Assembly: GCA_049966155.1 (NCBI GenBank)
Contig: JBMFVE010000001.1
Location: 620,001 to 684,000, forward strand
Direction: 5' to 3'
DNA length: 64,000 nucleotides
DNA from: JBMFVE01 sp049966155
GTDB lineage: Bacteria; Bacteroidota; Ignavibacteria; Kryptoniales; JAKASW01
Shown: in pieces, positions 1-10,120 of the stretch
Position numbering within the stretch: position 1 is the first letter of the stretch
Layout of the letters: every line of letters starts with the position of its first letter
Notes under the pieces: model-generated
Databases searched by the model: none
The model's input: the letters and a program-made list of their open reading frames with translations, nothing else
Told to the model about the DNA's origin: nothing
Translations under genes and position numbers: made by a program

Positions 1-1529
1 AACGATATTATCCGCTGATGATAACGGCCTGCCGCTATGTAAAATTTTGAGGCTGGTGACAAATCATATGTGATTGTCAAGCGCGGGTCAGCTGTGTAAC
101 CGTTTGTCCCACCTGTCAGCGCCATGAACGATCTCGAGATATCAAACCTGAGACCGAGTTCGACGGTAAATTTCCTGAAAAAAGGCCTCTTATACTTTAC
201 CCAGAAATTTGGCTCAACCTCATTTTCATTCATCGAGAGCACATTCCCGTACGCATTAGTAAAGGTGAAATTGTATGATGGAAAGTTAAACAATAACCCA
301 AAATCGAGCTGCTGATCTGGACTGGCAAAATAACTCAAATTACCAAAGAAGGCGGGATCTGTAACCTTGCTGAGCTCATAATGCAAATAAGATAATGACC
401 TGGGCAACTGCTCGGCAGTGTACATTGAGGTGCTCACTGAAAACTGAAAGCTGTACTGGTCGCTGAATAAATAAGAAGCTGATAGAGAATACCCGAGGTC
501 TTGCCAGTGATAGTCTGAATCCGTCTCCTTTTCACTTGATATCCTATCTGCTGTAGAAAACACTTCAAGTGAAACATGACCCGTGGACGTAAAATCTGAA
601 GTGATTTTCCCAAAGGCATCATAAAAATCAAAAGGAAGTGAGCGCCCAAAAAATCTCCTGAGTGAGTTTTTATAAAGAGACCTCCTGTAGAAACCAATGA
701 AGCTCGTATGTCCCCTTCCCATGGGCAGGGGAACCGGACCACTTAGCATGACATCTGATGATAAAAGGTCAAAACTTCCTGCCGCTTCATAGTTAAACCG
801 ATCTCCATCTTTGGTTTCCACGCTCAAAATAGATGACAACCTTCCACCATATTGCGCCTGAAATCCACCCGTACTCATATCAGCAACTTTTACAATTAAC
901 GGATCTATGAAGCTGAATAATCCAAATGCATGGAATAAATTGTACATGCGAATGCCATCAACCGTCACAAGATTCTGATCGGCGGCGCCACCTCGCACAT
1001 AGTATTGGCTCGAAATTCCACCAACAGTAACTACCCCTGGAAGTTGTGTTATTGCCTGTATAATGTCATTGTTAAATATTCCGGTGGCCTTTTGAATATC
1101 TCTTGCGTATAGAACCGTCGTACTTGGCGCTGCGGGCTTCATCTTCCCGGGATACTCACCTGTTACTTCCACGGGAGATAAAATTGTTGGCTCCTCTCGA
1201 AGCTGTAAGGTGACGTTTACAACTGAACCCGGATTCTTAATCTCAAATATCTGTTCTTTATAACCAACTGCACTTACCAAAATTTGATTGTACGCTCTTA
1301 ATATATTTGGAAGGACAAAGTATCCCTCAGCATTACTGTAAGTAGCTATTGATGTTCCTCTCACCCTGATTGTTGCATACGGGATCCGTTCCCCAGTAGC
1401 ACTATCTGTTACCATGCCTCTGAGAGTATAGTTCTTCGTTTGACCCAATAGTCCAGAGAATGAAGGTAAAATGAGAAATGCACATAATAATAGTAGAGTA
1501 GAAATTGCCATACTGGCATCATCTCGCAT
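1..1529 (-). CDS. TonB-dependent receptor, 3' end cut by window edge
   Basis: Outer-membrane receptor for TonB-driven uptake of an unknown ligand. Translating the minus strand from the ATG at 1527-1529 gives 509 codons with no stop before the left edge, so this is the N-terminal part of a longer gene. Residues 8-26 are a hydrophobic export signal. About 34-115 is a carboxypeptidase-regulatory-like beta-sandwich (TLRGMVTDSATG...), and about 125-240 is the plug domain with YVRGG at 177-181; barrel strands follow. A second Met at residue 7 (1511) would give a more usual signal peptide start. The DUF4249 lipoprotein lies 62 bases upstream on the same strand, a common pairing in Bacteroidota. The family is clear; the ligand cannot be told. 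Confidence 0.9.
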   Translation of the reverse strand, partial: MRDDASMAISTLLLLCAFLILPSFSGLLGQTKNYTLRGMVTDSATGERIPYATIRVRGTSIATYSNAEGYFVLPNILRAYNQILVSAVGYKEQIFEIKNPGSVVNVTLQLREEPTILSPVEVTGEYPGKMKPAAPSTTVLYARDIQKATGIFNNDIIQAITQLPGVVTVGGISSQYYVRGGAADQNLVTVDGIRMYNLFHAFGLFSFIDPLIVKVADMSTGGFQAQYGGRLSSILSVETKDGDRFNYEAAGSFDLLSSDVMLSGPVPLPMGRGHTSFIGFYRRSLYKNSLRRFFGRSLPFDFYDAFGKITSDFTSTGHVSLEVFSTADRISSEKETDSDYHWQDLGYSLSASYLFSDQYSFQFSVSTSMYTAEQLPRSLSYLHYELSKVTDPAFFGNLSYFASPDQQLDFGLLFNFPSYNFTFTNAYGNVLSMNENEVEPNFWVKYKRPFFRKFTVELGLRFDISRSFMALTGGTNGYTADPRLTITYDLSPASKFYIAAGRYHQRIIS

Positions 1530-1591
1530 TGAGGGACCCTGATAAGCTGCAGATTTCAACTGAGTCAATTTTTAAGTCCTCAGACACCCGT

Positions 1592-2503
1592 TCAGAGTTG
1601 AAAAGATAATGAGTCGTACGCTGCACTTCCCCAGAAACCGAGGCCATTCTTTATATTTGTATAATTCGGTTTTTCAGTTCGCATTGTAAGTGGATCGTTA
1701 AATCCGTGAGAGATACTGTAATAATCATATATCGCACCATCCACCTGCAGAAGTTTGACAACAGCAATTACAGATCCGCTATCTATACTGCTTTTGGCCA
1801 TTGAATAGGCGGTCATGTATGAGTCGTGAGGAAACACGATAGTCGTCGGGGAGCTATTTACCTTCAACAGAGCTTGCTGCCCACCTTCCTGATAACTCGG
1901 CAATACTGGTATTTCTCCCCGCACGTGAATTCCCTTATTGTTGAAACCATCATATCGTACTACCAGTGACAGACTCACTGCTACCGTTGCTGGCGAGAAA
2001 TAAATATTAAAGGTTGGATTATCCTGGGATTTCAAAGGGTCGACAATTGCTGAGAGTGTGCCTAACGTTGGTTCTATCTGTCCAGACCCCACCACTTCAG
2101 CAGTTGATGAGCATTCAGGAAAGCCTGCGGCACGCACTCTCAAAGAATAAACAGCGCCTGCAAGAATATGGAACTTCGCAACGAGCACGTTTGTACCGAG
2201 AGAATCGACTGATAGAAACGGAATTTCAATGCCTGTGCCACTCTCTGTTACTTGAGCAAATAAGCCTTGAATTGAAATAGATGCTAAACTGTCGGAGACC
2301 GGTACTGCGCTGTTCTGAAATACTTTAAGGTAAACCAGTGAATCATCCCGTATCAGAAGACCATAAACAGTTAACAATGGTTTATAATCCTGTCTCACCT
2401 CAAATGGAGTGCTGCAGCCCACATGAAACACTGATGCCAGGAAAACCGAGCAAACTAAGATTCTATAGTAAATTGAGGTCTTCACACAGAGCAAAACTCT
2501 CAT
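1592..2503 (-). CDS. DUF4249 family lipoprotein
   Basis: Predicted exported lipoprotein of 303 residues. The N-terminus has a hydrophobic stretch (about residues 12-28) ending in HVGC with Cys30, a slightly atypical lipobox because His replaces Leu/Val at -3. The rest has the short beta-strand pattern of DUF4249: an early 'LTVYGLLIRDDSLVYLKVF' segment and a DPLTMRT-like segment near the C-terminus. Genes of this family usually sit beside a TonB-dependent receptor, as here, and are thought to be its surface or periplasmic partner; the biochemical role is not known. It starts a two-gene unit separated from the upstream PorV gene by a terminator. Family assignment rests on pattern recognition. 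Confidence 0.75.
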   Translation of the reverse strand: MRVLLCVKTSIYYRILVCSVFLASVFHVGCSTPFEVRQDYKPLLTVYGLLIRDDSLVYLKVFQNSAVPVSDSLASISIQGLFAQVTESGTGIEIPFLSVDSLGTNVLVAKFHILAGAVYSLRVRAAGFPECSSTAEVVGSGQIEPTLGTLSAIVDPLKSQDNPTFNIYFSPATVAVSLSLVVRYDGFNNKGIHVRGEIPVLPSYQEGGQQALLKVNSSPTTIVFPHDSYMTAYSMAKSSIDSGSVIAVVKLLQVDGAIYDYYSISHGFNDPLTMRTEKPNYTNIKNGLGFWGSAAYDSLSFQL

Positions 2504-2563
2504 GCTTTTAAGAATCCGTTCGAAGCAATCAATGACTGCTCAATGATTCCATTTCAAAGCAAA

Positions 2564-2595
2564 ACCGCCCGCAGACTGAGTCATCCGCGGGCGGT
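2564..2595 (-). terminator. Rho-independent terminator after the PorV-like gene
   Basis: Nine-base perfect stem ACCGCCCGC / GCGGGCGGT (2564-2572 with 2587-2595) and a 14-base loop. In minus-strand orientation the stem is followed by TTTTGCTTT. It lies 28 bases past the stop of the gene ending at 2623 and separates the 10.8-2.6 kb operon from the DUF4249/receptor pair. Confidence 0.8.
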
Positions 2596-2622
2596 ATATT
2601 AGATAACTTTACCTAAACCAGC

Positions 2623-3651
2623 TTAAAAGTTCAAATGCAAATCAAATAGATGATTTGCTGAAAAGTACTGTACAGGGACATAAGCATAGTCAAAGCTAAT
2701 GCCCAATCCGCTAATTTTGGCCAGATCGACTCCTGCGCCAATTGTATAGTTCTGGAATATCGACTTTGTGCCGGATGGATCCGTGCTATACATATATCCA
2801 GCACGGACGAAAAGGGTGTTCATAAAGCTGTATTCCAGACCGCCACGATACTGGTCTATTGCAAAGTTATTGTTTTCAAATGCCGCACTAAATTGGAGAG
2901 CATTATTGTCGTCAAGGCTCCGCTTATACCCAATACCAATGTCAATCGTCGATGGAAGTTCAAATGTAGCAGCTTCCACCTTGTAATACGTCAGGCCGCG
3001 AAGTGTATTTGGATCATTTGCCTGTACCCATAGCCCCGAACCACCATACTGCATTGCAGTTCCGATGTTCTTTACGGCAACGCCAAGGGCCAGTCCTCTG
3101 ACACCTATTAAGTCCTGATACTGGACTCCTGCATCAAAGGAAATGCCAGACGAATTTACACGTCCAAAACTCTCGCTGATGATATTTATCGAAGCACCAA
3201 CACTTATACGGTCGGTCAGAACCTTTGAATAGGTCAGTCCACCCACAAAAAATGTGGGACTAATTTGCTCTCCGTTTCCATCGGGTTGAGTCTCCGTTGT
3301 AACATTTATTGTCCCGATATTAAACGAACGGAATGTCAGGCCGAGCGACCCAAAGCCTGTCTTTGCTCCAATTGCAAGGTAGTTTACCCCCATGTCAGCA
3401 ATATATTTGCGGTAAGAAAACAGAGCACTGGCGCTGTAGCTGGACTCGTCAAGTCCCGCTGGATTCCAATAAATGGCGTCCACGCCGGAAACGAATGCAA
3501 CAGGTGATCCCTGCATTGCTACGTACCTGGCTCCAACAGGGATCGTCAACTCTGGCGCAGCAGAAGTTCCAGCCCTGCTCTGAGCAAATGACAGTGAGGC
3601 TGACAACCCCAGCGTCATTATCAGGCTTATTGCAAGTAAACTTCTTTTCAT
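2623..3651 (-). CDS. PorV/PorQ-family outer-membrane protein
   Basis: Beta-barrel protein of 342 residues with a clear signal peptide (hydrophobic to about residue 23, cleavage after SFAQ). It then has the PorV/UPF0164 opening 'ELTIPVGARYVAMQG' and 'DAIYWNPAGL', followed by alternating amphipathic strands and a C-terminal Phe. PorV in the type IX secretion system shuttles cargo from the translocon to the attachment complex; several paralogues per genome are usual, so this need not be the general PorV. It is the last gene of an operon (59 bases after the surface protein, then a strong terminator). Its place behind a T9SS-type cargo gene suggests a dedicated partner, which is inference. Confidence 0.85.
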   Translation of the reverse strand: MKRSLLAISLIMTLGLSASLSFAQSRAGTSAAPELTIPVGARYVAMQGSPVAFVSGVDAIYWNPAGLDESSYSASALFSYRKYIADMGVNYLAIGAKTGFGSLGLTFRSFNIGTINVTTETQPDGNGEQISPTFFVGGLTYSKVLTDRISVGASINIISESFGRVNSSGISFDAGVQYQDLIGVRGLALGVAVKNIGTAMQYGGSGLWVQANDPNTLRGLTYYKVEAATFELPSTIDIGIGYKRSLDDNNALQFSAAFENNNFAIDQYRGGLEYSFMNTLFVRAGYMYSTDPSGTKSIFQNYTIGAGVDLAKISGLGISFDYAYVPVQYFSANHLFDLHLNF

Positions 3652-3710
3652 ATTTAACTCCTTCGTTTTTTTATTCCCGTCCCCCTTTTTAGAGAGACGG
3701 GATCAGACAA

Positions 3711-6700
3711 TCAGTACGTTGGCAATATCTGCTGTTCTTGAACAAGCGCTAACTTCAATACCTTCGTTTTGCCTAATGTCGGCATATCAACGTAAACAAC
3801 ATATATGCCGCTGGCTACGGGAAGATTGGCGTCGTTTCTCAGGTTCCATGTGTCAAATTGGGTTCCGTTCGTATGCCGAATGGTTTTCACCAGAACCCCT
3901 GCAAGGTTAAATATTCTAATCACGACGTCATTCGTTGTGGGAAGATGACTGAATGTTACATACTTGTTCAACCTGTTCGTTTCCATCGCATTTAACCCAT
4001 AGTAAGGGTTCGGGAAAACGTTAATCTTATCGACATCAGATTGGGCTAACGACACGCTCTGCGTAACAGCAGGAGCGGCGAATGAGAAAACATCAGCCGT
4101 TGTGTTAACATGGTTAGCATCAATGATTAGAGTGTCCTGATTGCTAAATCCGGCTGTACTGCTCCTTCTTGCCCACGTAGCCATATACATTACAGGCAAA
4201 TCATTGAACAGGATATTTTGCTCCAGCTCAGGATCTGGTGTGCTGCCTGTATACGGTTTATTGAAAATGAACAACCACTCTCTTGGCCCATTGGCATCAC
4301 TCACGTTGTCAGCGCTATTATAATACGGCGGCCAGTAATGCCCATCAACCAGGCCACCACTGGCATTGTTCTCAAGATAACCAACAGCCAACCTCTGTGG
4401 ATGAGCGGGATCTTCAATGTTGTAAACCGCAAGAGGTACTGAAAGAGTATAGTCCTGCCAATCATATGTTTTGGATGTATGAATAATAAAAGGTGCAAAT
4501 GCAGGATTAGCAGGTGCTTTCTGGGCATTTCTCAGGTAACGATATCCATAAGATGCATTCGGGTCGTTTGGATTGGTCAATGTCCCATTCTTATCTGTAT
4601 TGGCAAAAACAATTTCAATGTTTGCCAGCATCGAAGCTTTTACACTGTCACTGTGTACATTACCACTATTAAAGATACCATATGGAGATGCCCACCCAAA
4701 CGCACCGTTAAAGTCCTCAAGTCCAAACCCGTCAGCATTTACCCATGTGAGTTTCCTTGTCCCTATCCATTTCCAGTCCTTTGCACCTGGTGGCGGCCCA
4801 ATTACTTTTACCTGAATTCCATCGCTCACCAGATAATTGGCATCTCCACTTTGGTTGGTCTGACCTGACAGGACAGTCTTATTTGCCGTCTTGTCTGTCA
4901 AAGACCATGTGGTATTGCCTGTAGTCTGATCTGTCTGGAATGTAACCTGATACTGGTGTCCTGTGGTGGACGTTGGGTCAACCACAATTGGGAGAACAGT
5001 TCCATCGCTCTTCCCGCTGTTGTGAGTTGCTTTCAGTGTATCCCCGAAACTCGCCCCGTATCTCACACCGGGAACAGGAGCCTGTGGGGTTGCAATCAAG
5101 ACCACAGGGGATGATTCAAGTGATGGGAATGGTGCCTTATATATGGAACTTGGATTGTTCCAATCCGGATTGTACGAGTAAGCTGTTACAGCATAATAGT
5201 AAGATTGACCGTTTACTAACGGCCTTTGATTAATGTAATCGGTCTTCAAATCAATGAACCGCTTGATGCCGTTGTCACTTCCAAATTCCACAGGTTTCTC
5301 GACCAAAACACCTGCCTGGGCATCAAATTCAGGAGCCACAATTACCGTGACATTGTCAACCACGTCATACGTTGCAATTCTTACTCCATCCTTTATGGAA
5401 GCAGTTGGCGATGGGAGCTGGTATACATTGTAACCTTCAAATTTGAAACCTGCATTGTCACTGGTCTCAGTTGCGCTTACCGCCTGTTCGTTACCTGCCC
5501 AATTCAGGACAACCTCATTAGGCAGGTTTGTAAGTTTCACCTGAGGCCCTGGCGGCGGTGAAGGTAACTTGAATAAATTGTTATAAGCAAAGTGTGCATA
5601 TGTAGAATTGTATTTCAGTACTGCAACACTTGATATATTGTCTGCGCCCATTCCTCCAACCTCAGCAACCACCACTTCTGCAGTGTCGTGCAAATTCAAA
5701 TGAAATGGACCCGAGACATTTACAATTCTCCTGTCGCCGGCCTGTATATCTATTCCATCAATCCATCCCTGTTTTGTTATGGGATCTCCGCTGAGAGCAT
5801 AATTCGTTACAATTCCATGAGAGCTGGCATACTGAGATGATGTGTAAAACGGAACTCCGCTCGGCCAGGCTGGACGAGGCAACATCCCCCTCATAAGGTT
5901 GAACCATTGATATGATCCCTGAATTGTCGCAAAGTCAGGGTCTGAAATTGGAGAACCAGCTGCAAAGTAGTCAAATGCCGAAAGCGGATTTGCATTCCAG
6001 TAGGCATACCCATGGCGCCACTGCAACCCCACCACTGCACTATCGGTCGGGTTCCCTGTATAATGAGATACACCCTGAAGGAACACATAACCCCCTGCAG
6101 GTGCAGGTAATCCAACAGCTGCATACTTAGCATCAATTGTGGTTGAGTTATATTGGTAACCTAAACTGAGAGTCGAATCTGAACCGGCATAGTCATCACC
6201 GGCATCACCAACATCTTCGTCTGCCCATTGAACAATATACATACTGTCAATTGAAGCGTTTGCTGGTGTGGTTGGATAGCCTTTATATATTACCCTCACC
6301 TGCTTGAATATGATATTGTTCAAAGGTGTGGATGAGGCGTATGCCCAGGTTGTAACCTGCTCCTCTATTCCAATTGGCTGGGCACCATAGAACTGGGTGG
6401 TCAAACTCGGATTCAAATCATTGCATACATACCACGCCGTCTTGGTCGCTCCCGGAATCCCCGGAATGTGGTGCGGGTTATTAGGATCATAAGCATTATC
6501 ATACCTGACAATACCAACAGTATCAACATACCAGGGCGCTCCCTTATATGCCGGCCATTGTTTCCAGTCTGTGTAATACTGTTGAAGAACCTGGTTGATG
6601 TCTGAACTTGTTACGGCTGCCGGAGCCTTTTGAAAGAAGGTCGCAGCATCAGACGTCAGATCAGGAATTTGGGAGGAAGGCTGACCTGGTCTGACATCGG

Positions 6701-7130
6701 GCCTGACAGCAAAGATCCTGACATCTGCGCCATTTGGATCCTCCGGACCAAGCGATTTACCGGTAGCATCAACTTTTATAATTCCTGACTGCATGCCGAC
6801 GCCATAAGTATCTCCTTCAACCCTCGGATCGGTTCCCAGTCCATCATTAACTTTTCCACCAATGACAATTCCTTCGGAAAAGACAAAGCCTACGCCAGAT
6901 CCCTTTGGAAACTCTCCATTCCAGGAACCAGCGATTAACCAGTTGTAAAAACCGTCATCATGCAGCCAACTGGTCAGGTTATTAGCATTCATGAGCGCAT
7001 AGGCAGGGAGACCTGAAGCCATGTTCAGCCTCTGCTGCCTCCTGCCGCCGGGTCCGTCCTTCGCCATCGAACTCGATGCGAATAAGAGAAGTACGGCAAT
7101 GAGCGCTGCAAACTTGTTTTTGGATTTCAT
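3711..7130 (-). CDS. large secreted protein with T9SS C-terminal sorting domain
   Basis: A 1139-residue exported protein with a signal peptide (residues 1-23, ending SSSMA). The body is rich in Asn, Gly and Tyr with no catalytic motif I can recognise. A segment around 'FEGYNVYQLPSP' (about residue 560) looks like a fibronectin-type or beta-sandwich module. The C-terminus, 'INVFPNPYYG' then 'VIRIFNLAGVLVKTI' and 'VASGIYVVYVD', is a typical Por-secretion/FlgD-like tail that directs proteins through the T9SS to the surface. It lies between the TonB receptor (56 bases upstream) and a PorV-like gene. It is probably a surface-bound ligand-capture or structural protein; the true function is unknown. 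Confidence 0.8.
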   Translation of the reverse strand: MKSKNKFAALIAVLLLFASSSMAKDGPGGRRQQRLNMASGLPAYALMNANNLTSWLHDDGFYNWLIAGSWNGEFPKGSGVGFVFSEGIVIGGKVNDGLGTDPRVEGDTYGVGMQSGIIKVDATGKSLGPEDPNGADVRIFAVRPDVRPGQPSSQIPDLTSDAATFFQKAPAAVTSSDINQVLQQYYTDWKQWPAYKGAPWYVDTVGIVRYDNAYDPNNPHHIPGIPGATKTAWYVCNDLNPSLTTQFYGAQPIGIEEQVTTWAYASSTPLNNIIFKQVRVIYKGYPTTPANASIDSMYIVQWADEDVGDAGDDYAGSDSTLSLGYQYNSTTIDAKYAAVGLPAPAGGYVFLQGVSHYTGNPTDSAVVGLQWRHGYAYWNANPLSAFDYFAAGSPISDPDFATIQGSYQWFNLMRGMLPRPAWPSGVPFYTSSQYASSHGIVTNYALSGDPITKQGWIDGIDIQAGDRRIVNVSGPFHLNLHDTAEVVVAEVGGMGADNISSVAVLKYNSTYAHFAYNNLFKLPSPPPGPQVKLTNLPNEVVLNWAGNEQAVSATETSDNAGFKFEGYNVYQLPSPTASIKDGVRIATYDVVDNVTVIVAPEFDAQAGVLVEKPVEFGSDNGIKRFIDLKTDYINQRPLVNGQSYYYAVTAYSYNPDWNNPSSIYKAPFPSLESSPVVLIATPQAPVPGVRYGASFGDTLKATHNSGKSDGTVLPIVVDPTSTTGHQYQVTFQTDQTTGNTTWSLTDKTANKTVLSGQTNQSGDANYLVSDGIQVKVIGPPPGAKDWKWIGTRKLTWVNADGFGLEDFNGAFGWASPYGIFNSGNVHSDSVKASMLANIEIVFANTDKNGTLTNPNDPNASYGYRYLRNAQKAPANPAFAPFIIHTSKTYDWQDYTLSVPLAVYNIEDPAHPQRLAVGYLENNASGGLVDGHYWPPYYNSADNVSDANGPREWLFIFNKPYTGSTPDPELEQNILFNDLPVMYMATWARRSSTAGFSNQDTLIIDANHVNTTADVFSFAAPAVTQSVSLAQSDVDKINVFPNPYYGLNAMETNRLNKYVTFSHLPTTNDVVIRIFNLAGVLVKTIRHTNGTQFDTWNLRNDANLPVASGIYVVYVDMPTLGKTKVLKLALVQEQQILPTY

Positions 7131-7186
7131 ATCAGCGATCTCCTGATTTTTGAAAATTCGTTTTGCAAAATCTACTCTCCTGTTCT

Positions 7187-10108
7187 TCAGAACTCCAGCC
7201 TTGCACCAACTCTGATCTGCCTGGGCGTACTGAAGTTAACAAATCCATTTAATCTCAGCTGGTTCTGGTTGTTCTGCAAATTCATTACCTGATATAGCTG
7301 CACATATGTCGGGCCATATGTGTCAACAGTTTTTCCACTTGCTGTCGGATCACTCAGCCACCCATCATCGTAAGCATTACCGGTGCGGTAGTAAACATTG
7401 ATTACGTTCTTGGTGTTCAGCAAGTTCTGGGCATAAACATATACATTCAGTCCGAGCCCACCAATATCAAATGTCTTGTCAACTCTCAAATCCAGCTGGT
7501 AAAACCAGGGGGTGGTTGAAGCATTTACTGGTTCAACAGGCATTCTGGTTCTCGCGTCAGCATCATTTAAAAGAGCACCCAGGTCGGGGCCCTGCTGGCC
7601 TGCTGATCCGGTTGACAGCGTGAAGGGGTGACCGGAGTTAAATGTCAGAAGAAGGTTTATGCCTAATTGCTGTAAAATCGGTCCGCCGTCACCCTTTGCC
7701 CAGCGATAATCGAGGGAGATAGACCCACGATGAGTCTGGTCGTAAGTAAGCGGTACAACCATATCAGGCGTAATTCCGCCCCCCGTTACTTCAATCAAAG
7801 CTGCAGCACTGTTTGCAAATGAGTTGGTTCCTCTGGCATCCTGAAGCGTGTAGTTAACCTCTGCCTGTATACGGTTAACTCTTCTGATGCGCAGGCTCAG
7901 CTCCATTCCCATAACAGTCTCGAAATCTCCATTTGCGTAAGCCTTGTAGCTCGGAGCTACAGAGTTTGCACTGGTCTGGAAATATTTGTCCTGCAACTGG
8001 CCCTTGACGTCTTTATAAAAACCTGTAATATCAAAGGCTGCAAAGTCACTGACCTGTTGTGAGAAACCGATCTCATATTGAGTTGTTCTAACAGGCTGAA
8101 TATTATAGCCAATTGGATTTGAAAAATAGTACTGCCCCGCAAAAATTTGCGCAGCTGCAGCACGGGATCTGTAAACCGTGCTCAAATTTGGAGCCTGGAC
8201 AAACTTGCCGTACTGCAAATGAAACACCGTTCGGTCTGTCACAGGGAACGAAAAGCCGAGTCTCGGCTCAACGAAAGCATACGTATTTCCTTTCCCCGGA
8301 TTAATCAGGAAATTGTTAGGATCATAAGCAGGGTTCGACGGATCGGCAAACTTCCAATCATCCATAAAAATATAATCGAATCTCAATCCTGCATTTACGA
8401 CCAGGTCACTGAATTCTATCCTATCCTGAACGTAAGCAGCAGCAAAATAGGGATGTTTTGGCCCATCAGGTCCGGATGAAAGTGGGGCGCCAAATTCATT
8501 ATACCCATAGTTGTTCACAGGGATCCTTCTCAACAAAGTTGCAAGAGCTGTCGGATCTCTTGCGATATCGGGGCTCGTATAAACACTTGAAAAAACCCCA
8601 GCCCCTATATTGTAGTGGCTAATTGACCAGTATTGATAGGAACCTCCTACCTTTATCTCGTGGTTACCGATTTGAGAAGTCAAGTCTACAGCTCCACCGA
8701 CATAGCTATTATGATCCTTTCCAAAACCAGTCAGCGGTGCCCCCGCTCTGTTGAAAACAAAGCCATAAAAATTATAGGGTAGTGGAGCTTGCGTTCTGTT
8801 AACATAAGTTATTCCATGCTGAGCTAATGCAAGACTGTCACCATATCCAAGGACATTGTCGCCAATGAGCGGATCATATGTTTTATCTCTTGTGTCAAGA
8901 TAATTTAAATTTAACTCAAAGAATGTATTAGCTGTTAAAAAATAACTAATCTTGCCATCGAAAAGAGCGTTGTTGAAATCTGTTACAGGGTTACGGACAA
9001 GATCAAACATGTTTAACAACAGGTTGTTATTTATGTTGCGCGCCCATGTGAATGCGCCGGCCAAACGAACCTGAACTGGCTTATAATCCAGCAGAAGAGT
9101 CCCATTCCCACTGTAACGGTTATTCATTCTGCCCGGGACATTTCCAGCTGGCCAGCTGACAAGTGCTGAGTCTCCTTTTACACCCCCGCTTGTTCCATTA
9201 TCCTTCAGATAGCCAAAATTTGCCCCAGACCAGAACCAGGGGTTGGCGTCCCGAACAAAATTATTCTCGCCAGCCAGGAAAAACTTAACGTTATCTGTCA
9301 TCAGGGGACCGCCTATACTGAACACATAATCAGAATAGCCATAGGAATAAGTTCCAAGGGTTTGTTTTCCGGGGTAGTTCCCAAAATTGTCGGTTTCACC
9401 CTGCACCATAACGTTCAGCTTCGATCCACCTGTCTTGAATGTCTGTTGAACAATACCTGCATTTGCGCCTCCTTTGTCAGCGCCGTAACCGCCTGCCTGA
9501 ACACTAACCTCCTGGAGTGCTTCAGGTATTGTGGTTATGAGGCTTCCATTTCCAAGGATGTTCCGCACATCTGCGCCTTCCACCTGATACCCTACTTCAT
9601 CAGAGCGGCTTCCCCTGATATATACTGCCCCATTTTGAAGCACAACACCAGGCTGCAGTGTAAAATAGGCCTGCACACCACGAACAGGCAATCTCTCTAT
9701 ATCAGCTGAGCCCTGTATCCTGATGGCATTCGTTGCCGTCTTTTCAATGAGTGGCTTCTGAGCAATGATTTCAACTCCAGAAACCTGAACAGCTGTACTT
9801 GAGAGCTCAATATTTAAATCACGAGTCAAGCCTGCCAGTACGCTGACCCCTTCAATTGTCAGCGGATGGTAACCAACATAAGAAGCCTTAACACTGTATG
9901 TGCCTGCAGGAACATTAAGTATAACATACCTGCCATCTATATCAGTCGATGCACCCAGCGCAGTACCCTGGAGAACTATCGTTGCACCGACCAAGGGCTC
10001 CTTTGTTTCACGATCCACAACCTTGCCCGATATTTTCCCATATTGGGCGTACGTAAGGATAGGAATCGCTATAAGCAGGAGCAGTCCAGTAACAAATCTC
10101 TTAATCAT
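7187..10108 (-). CDS. TonB-dependent receptor with carboxypeptidase-regulatory-like domain
   Basis: A complete receptor of 973 residues. Residues 1-21 are a signal peptide. About 23-110 is the carboxypeptidase-regulatory-like domain (GKISGKVVDRETKEPLVGAT). About 115-235 is the plug, with YIRGSRSDEVGY. A 22-strand-type barrel follows and ends in the outer-membrane signature with terminal Phe (RQIRVGARLEF). It has no STN domain, so it is not expected to signal to an ECF sigma factor by itself. It is 12 bases downstream of the DUF4397 lipoprotein and 56 bases upstream of the T9SS surface protein, so it is almost certainly co-transcribed with both. The substrate is unknown, and no SusD partner is present. 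Confidence 0.93.
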   Translation of the reverse strand: MIKRFVTGLLLLIAIPILTYAQYGKISGKVVDRETKEPLVGATIVLQGTALGASTDIDGRYVILNVPAGTYSVKASYVGYHPLTIEGVSVLAGLTRDLNIELSSTAVQVSGVEIIAQKPLIEKTATNAIRIQGSADIERLPVRGVQAYFTLQPGVVLQNGAVYIRGSRSDEVGYQVEGADVRNILGNGSLITTIPEALQEVSVQAGGYGADKGGANAGIVQQTFKTGGSKLNVMVQGETDNFGNYPGKQTLGTYSYGYSDYVFSIGGPLMTDNVKFFLAGENNFVRDANPWFWSGANFGYLKDNGTSGGVKGDSALVSWPAGNVPGRMNNRYSGNGTLLLDYKPVQVRLAGAFTWARNINNNLLLNMFDLVRNPVTDFNNALFDGKISYFLTANTFFELNLNYLDTRDKTYDPLIGDNVLGYGDSLALAQHGITYVNRTQAPLPYNFYGFVFNRAGAPLTGFGKDHNSYVGGAVDLTSQIGNHEIKVGGSYQYWSISHYNIGAGVFSSVYTSPDIARDPTALATLLRRIPVNNYGYNEFGAPLSSGPDGPKHPYFAAAYVQDRIEFSDLVVNAGLRFDYIFMDDWKFADPSNPAYDPNNFLINPGKGNTYAFVEPRLGFSFPVTDRTVFHLQYGKFVQAPNLSTVYRSRAAAAQIFAGQYYFSNPIGYNIQPVRTTQYEIGFSQQVSDFAAFDITGFYKDVKGQLQDKYFQTSANSVAPSYKAYANGDFETVMGMELSLRIRRVNRIQAEVNYTLQDARGTNSFANSAAALIEVTGGGITPDMVVPLTYDQTHRGSISLDYRWAKGDGGPILQQLGINLLLTFNSGHPFTLSTGSAGQQGPDLGALLNDADARTRMPVEPVNASTTPWFYQLDLRVDKTFDIGGLGLNVYVYAQNLLNTKNVINVYYRTGNAYDDGWLSDPTASGKTVDTYGPTYVQLYQVMNLQNNQNQLRLNGFVNFSTPRQIRVGARLEF

Positions 10109-10120
10109 CGTCGTCCTCCT

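Noticed and set aside
4141..4868. Several plus-strand frames of 60-130 codons over the large T9SS protein gene
   Set aside because: They are antisense shadows of a gene with clear signal peptide and sorting tail; none has a family match or ribosome site.
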